This document shows positions 60,594 through 64,000 of a DNA stretch of 64,000 nucleotides, in pieces; the stretch's first letter is position 1, and every line of letters starts with the position of its first letter. The stretch spans positions 3,348,001-3,412,000 of the forward strand of contig NZ_AP014624.1 of assembly GCF_000829375.1 (NCBI RefSeq). Direction: 5' to 3'. Source of the stretch: Chryseobacterium sp. StRB126 (lineage in GTDB: Bacteria > Bacteroidota > Bacteroidia > Flavobacteriales > Weeksellaceae). The notes beneath the pieces are model-generated. The model saw only the letters and a list, made by a program, of their open reading frames with translations, was not told the DNA's origin and did no database searches. The position numbers and the translations under genes are program-made.

Positions 60594-61235
60594 TTATCCG
60601 ATTCGCTTCCTGACAAAAATTTGGTATCCCAGATAAATCAGCGGTAATGACATGACTCCAAGGTATAAAATATTAGTCATAGCCAACTGCGGATGCAGTA
60701 TGATAGAGTACACTAGCCCAAAAAAGGCTCCTCCAAGGTGAGCCGCGTGGCCCAGATTGTCCCATTGCTTAGGATTCAGCATCATGTATACTGAATATCC
60801 GAAATACAAAGTTCCAAATAACCATCCCGGTAAGAAATTCACGCTAATCTCATTCGGTGCCATGGCTATGGAAGCAAAAATGATTCCCGAAACGGCACCT
60901 GAGGCTCCGATGGCGGAATACCAAGGCTGTTTCTGATAAATCTGTAAACTGAATAAGTTTCCAAGGATCATTGATCCAAAATAAATAATTAAGAATCCAA
61001 TTTCTCCAAAGAAATGAACCACCACTCCCTGAAAGAAGTATAAGGAAAGCATATTAAAAAACAGGTGCATAAAATCTGCATGTAAAAATGCAGAGCTTAT
61101 CAGCCTTATATATTCTTTGCGGTTGGTAATGGCTCCCACATTGAATTTATATTTTTCAAATAAAGCCGTATTGTTGAATCCCATGTAACTAAATACACAA
61201 GTGACCGCAATAATAATCAAAACCAATATATCCAT
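60594..61235 (-). CDS. rhomboid family intramembrane serine protease
   Basis: 213 residues, about six membrane helices. The catalytic dyad is S112 in the GASG motif (AIGASGAVSG) and a histidine, most likely H166 in LGHAAHLGGAFFG. The conserved HADFMHLFFNMLSLYFFG-like segment of rhomboids is present (residues 52-70). It cleaves single-pass membrane proteins within the bilayer. It lies 34 bp downstream of the topoisomerase gene and is probably cotranscribed. Confidence 0.92.
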   Translation of the reverse strand: MDILVLIIIAVTCVFSYMGFNNTALFEKYKFNVGAITNRKEYIRLISSAFLHADFMHLFFNMLSLYFFQGVVVHFFGEIGFLIIYFGSMILGNLFSLQIYQKQPWYSAIGASGAVSGIIFASIAMAPNEISVNFLPGWLFGTLYFGYSVYMMLNPKQWDNLGHAAHLGGAFFGLVYSIILHPQLAMTNILYLGVMSLPLIYLGYQIFVRKRIG

Positions 61236-61269
61236 CTGATATTTTTTATTTTATTCTTAAGTATACGTT

Positions 61270-63861
61270 TTATTCAGTTTCATTGGCTCCGTCTTCCTGG
61301 AACAAATCTCCGATAATTCCGCCTTCTTCATCCATATCTCCGGTTGGCTCCGGATCTTCATATACTTCCGGTTCCTCTTCTACAGGTTCAGGAATGGTAA
61401 TATTGATGGCTTTTACTTTAAACTTCGTAAACTGGTTTCCTATCGCCTTTATTCCTTTTACAGCAATGAATTCGTCTATATTAATGGTTTCCGGATCGCG
61501 ATCTTTCCCTTTATCTTTGGCAAAAATAATTTCTGCCGTTACATCATTCGCTACGATTACATTCTCTATAAATGATTTCGGATGCTCAGATGGCATGAAG
61601 GTCTGTATGTTTACAGTATTCTCCAATAAGAATCTTTTAATGAAATAAATATCCTTTTCTCCATCATAGTAAATACACGTAATAGGTTGTTCAGGCTTCC
61701 ATTTTTCCAATACCAGATATTCATCATCAAAACGGTTTCCTAAATCAAAAGAAACGAGTTTTACCTCTCCATTGGTATTGATTGTTAGAATTTTATCATC
61801 TCCTTTGAAACTGCCCAGCAAAGTACCTCTGGCATCAGCATTCAGCCTTCTTACCGTATCATCAAACCATATTCTTCTTGGAGCCAGTGTAGAAACACCT
61901 TCTTCTTTAAGGTCTACCTTCTTCACGGCATATTTGGTTACCAAATTTCCTTTGGAATCACGTCCCTTGATAGCAAGATCAGAGAAATTGATCTCCATTT
62001 TATTCTTTCTGATTCTCGGATTGGGTTTTAAAAGAACTGTAACAGTTTCCGCTTCACCATTCGGATTGGCTGAGAAATACAATGTTTCTGAGCCTTTCTT
62101 GTCTGAAGCCAGCGGATAATCTGTATTTCTTGTTACACCTGTTACAGAGAAACGCTTCATATAATAAGGTCCTTCCCTGCCTTCTCGGTAGATCATGTTA
62201 TACACTGTTCTCTTATCGTTTTTCTTCCATACGGCAACGTGGAGAATATCTTTTCCGATAAATGTTTTGGCTTCCACTTTTACCACCTTCATACTACCAT
62301 CTTTTCTGAAAGTAATGATATCATCAATATCTGAACAGTCAAACATATACTGATCTTTTTTCAGTGAAGTTCCGATAAAGCCTTCTTCAAAGTTGGCGTA
62401 GAACTTCTCATTGGCAACAGCTACTTTAGTTGCATCAATGGTATCAAAGATTCTAAGTTCTGTTTTCCTCTGCTTGTCTTTTCCGTATTTCTTCTGGATA
62501 TTCAGATAATATTCAATAGCATACGCAATCAGATTGGCAAGATGGTGTTTTACCTGCTCTATTTTTCCTTCAAGAGAGGCAATATTTTCTTTAAATTTAT
62601 CTAAATCGAATCTTGAAATCCTCTTGATTCTGATCTCAGTTAATTTTAGAATATCTTCTTCTGTTACCGCTCTTAAAAGATGTTTGGTATGAGGCTTTAA
62701 TCCTTTGTCAATAGTTTTCAGAACATCTTCCCAAGTCTTCACTTCTTCAATATCATGATAGATCCTGTTTTCGATGAAAATCCTTTCCAATGAAGAGAAA
62801 TGCCAGCTTTCCTGAAGCTCATGAAGTTCTATTTCAAGCTCTTTTTTCAGCAATGACACCGTGTGATCCGTATTCATTTTCAGAATATCAGACACATTCA
62901 TGAACATTGGTTTATCACCCACAATCACGCAGGCATTCGGAGAAATTGTTACCTGACAGTCTGTAAAGGCATACAAGGCATCAATTGTTTTATCCGGCGA
63001 CACATCATTATGAATATGAATCAGGATCTCAACCTTATCGGACGTATTGTCTTCAATTTTCTTGATCTTAATTTTTCCTTTCTCATTCGCTTTTAGGATA
63101 GAATCAATCAGATCACTCGTTGTTTTGGAATAAGGAAGTTCAGAGATCACCAGCATATGTTTATCTGTCTGGGTGATTTTAGCTCTGGCTCTTACCTTTC
63201 CGCCTCTGTGTCCATCATTGTATTCTGATACATCCAGATAACCGGCCGTTAAAAAGTCCGGATAAATCTCAAATTTCTTTCCTTTTAAATAAGCTACAGA
63301 AGCGTTAATAAGCTCATTGAAGTTATGCGGAAGGATCTTTGTGGAAAGTCCTACCCCAATTCCTTCCACTCCTTGTGCAAGAAGCAAAGGGAATTTTACC
63401 GGAAGATCAATGGGTTCGTTATTTCTGCCGTCATAGGATTTTGTCCATTCTGTAGTTTTCGGGTTAAAGACTACTTCTAATGCTAGAGGGGTTAGTCTTG
63501 CTTCAATATACCTCGCGGCAGCAGCAGAATCTCCTGTATAGATATTCCCCCAGTTTCCCTGAGTATCGATCAGCAATTCTTTCTGCCCGATCTGCACCAT
63601 GGCGTCTGTAATGGAAGCATCCCCGTGAGGGTGATACTTCATAGTATTTCCCACGATGTTGGCCACCTTATTGTAACGGCCATCTTCCAGTTCTCGCATA
63701 GAGTGCATAATTCTTCGCTGAACAGGCTTTAACCCGTCATATATCGAAGGAATCGCCCTATCCAAAATTACATAGGAAGCATAATCCAGAAACCAGTCTT
63801 TATAGAGACCGGAAACCTTCTTCAAGCTTTCACCCTCATGCGAATATTCTTCTGTCGTCAT
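61270..63861 (-). CDS. parC: DNA topoisomerase IV/gyrase subunit A
   Basis: 863 residues. YASYVILDRAIPSIYDGLKPVQRRI starts the breakage-reunion domain; the active tyrosine is Y118 in DSAAAARYIEARL; the coiled-coil tower and a C-terminal beta-pinwheel follow (about 500-800), ending in a Glu/Asp-rich tail. The GyrA box (QRRGGKG) is not seen, which favours ParC. With ParE it decatenates chromosomes. A small gene of unknown function ends 8 bp upstream, and the rhomboid gene follows. Confidence 0.93.
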   Translation of the reverse strand: MTTEEYSHEGESLKKVSGLYKDWFLDYASYVILDRAIPSIYDGLKPVQRRIMHSMRELEDGRYNKVANIVGNTMKYHPHGDASITDAMVQIGQKELLIDTQGNWGNIYTGDSAAAARYIEARLTPLALEVVFNPKTTEWTKSYDGRNNEPIDLPVKFPLLLAQGVEGIGVGLSTKILPHNFNELINASVAYLKGKKFEIYPDFLTAGYLDVSEYNDGHRGGKVRARAKITQTDKHMLVISELPYSKTTSDLIDSILKANEKGKIKIKKIEDNTSDKVEILIHIHNDVSPDKTIDALYAFTDCQVTISPNACVIVGDKPMFMNVSDILKMNTDHTVSLLKKELEIELHELQESWHFSSLERIFIENRIYHDIEEVKTWEDVLKTIDKGLKPHTKHLLRAVTEEDILKLTEIRIKRISRFDLDKFKENIASLEGKIEQVKHHLANLIAYAIEYYLNIQKKYGKDKQRKTELRIFDTIDATKVAVANEKFYANFEEGFIGTSLKKDQYMFDCSDIDDIITFRKDGSMKVVKVEAKTFIGKDILHVAVWKKNDKRTVYNMIYREGREGPYYMKRFSVTGVTRNTDYPLASDKKGSETLYFSANPNGEAETVTVLLKPNPRIRKNKMEINFSDLAIKGRDSKGNLVTKYAVKKVDLKEEGVSTLAPRRIWFDDTVRRLNADARGTLLGSFKGDDKILTINTNGEVKLVSFDLGNRFDDEYLVLEKWKPEQPITCIYYDGEKDIYFIKRFLLENTVNIQTFMPSEHPKSFIENVIVANDVTAEIIFAKDKGKDRDPETINIDEFIAVKGIKAIGNQFTKFKVKAINITIPEPVEEEPEVYEDPEPTGDMDEEGGIIGDLFQEDGANETE

Positions 63862-63869
63862 CTGTTATA

Positions 63870-64000
63870 TTAATCTTTTTTCTCTTTATTAGCTTTTACA
63901 ACTTTATTTAGAGAGAGTTTTAAATCGTTTACTTCTTTTCTTGTTAAATAAGAAATCTGATATTTCAGAATGGTAGACCCATTATTCTTACTCGAGACGG
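63870..64000 (-). CDS. C-terminal end of an unknown protein (start outside window)
   Basis: The last 42 codons of a minus-strand gene are visible: VSSKNNGSTILKYQISYLTR, a Lys-rich helix and a stop at 63870. The stop lies 8 bp from the parC start, so both are in one operon. The fragment is too short to name; subunit B of topoisomerase IV is often found upstream in this group but these residues do not show its hallmark. Confidence 0.55.
   Translation of the reverse strand, partial: VSSKNNGSTILKYQISYLTRKEVNDLKLSLNKVVKANKEKKD

Noticed and set aside
61283..62119. Long + strand frames opposite the topoisomerase gene
   Set aside because: They are Ser/Pro-rich antisense shadows with no start signals or domains; the minus-strand gene explains the region.
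63605..63620. Ala at the quinolone-hotspot serine of ParC (HPHGDAS, A82)
   Set aside because: From memory HPHGDAS is the normal sequence of Bacteroidota subunit A, so it is no sign of acquired resistance.

Overview
The window is about 64 kb of AT-rich chromosome from a Bacteroidota bacterium of the Flavobacteriia, most likely Chryseobacterium or a close Weeksellaceae relative. The evidence is a type IX secretion C-terminal sorting domain, GLPGLI, DUF4476 and DUF4374 proteins, TonB-dependent receptors, many signal peptides ending in AQ, and Bacteroidota promoters of the form TTTG-N19-TAnnTTTG with little Shine-Dalgarno. I see no phage, insertion sequence, plasmid or CRISPR array. Most of the window is ordinary core genome, with accessory and decaying patches at about 10.3-11.5, 13.6-13.9, 39.1-39.8, 43.4, 46.6-47.0 and 49.3-51.1 kb.

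Layout: 1-2.2 kb, an HNH nuclease cut by the window edge, a DnaJ/KTSC protein and a secreted protein. 2.3-8.7 kb, a tetR-tolC-MFP-RND efflux operon with paired palindromic operators. 8.9-13.6 kb, a CvfB-like RNA-binding protein, a DUF4476 protein, lipoamide dehydrogenase and a cupin. 13.6-17.8 kb, a frameshifted small gene and the recQ-PH-glycosyltransferase operon. 18-21.4 kb, kpsF/kdsD with a Crp-family gene, a DJ-1/PfpI protein and tatC. 21.6-28.4 kb, three exported zinc metallopeptidases in a row (reprolysin-like with T9SS signal, M1, M61). 28.4-32.7 kb, a PBP4 carboxypeptidase with a sensor kinase, and pepE with an unknown zinc-ribbon protein. 32.8-35.6 kb, a TPR protein, a YdeI-like protein, a transaldolase-like enzyme and a sugar acetyltransferase. 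35.7-39 kb, a blaI - M56 peptidase - GLPGLI operon. 39.2-46.6 kb, a lipoprotein pseudogene and an apparent metal/siderophore uptake region: a TonB receptor with a DUF4374 lipoprotein facing a PepSY protein with a second receptor that has lost its 3' end.

The rest (47-64 kb) holds an unknown secreted protein, a GNAT, a 2OG-Fe(II) oxygenase next to a minimal Ada zinc domain, a SAM methyltransferase, a repeat-rich spacer, two identical initiator tRNA-Met genes, the yrdC-CPBP-yaaA-prmC-DUF4180 housekeeping run, a secreted protein with an L-type lectin, two SDR enzymes, a membrane AraC regulator, a rhomboid protease and topoisomerase subunit A.

The most interesting items are regulatory and modular: the BlaI/M56/GLPGLI operon whose peptidase ends in a TonB-plug-like tail; a shared 20-bp motif in front of both metal-uptake operons; perfect matches to the enterobacterial CRP and FNR consensus sites; the three-cysteine Ada domain beside an oxygenase; and a composite repeat family that also creates a false N-terminus on one gene. 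All functions are inferred from reading the sequence; no database search was possible.
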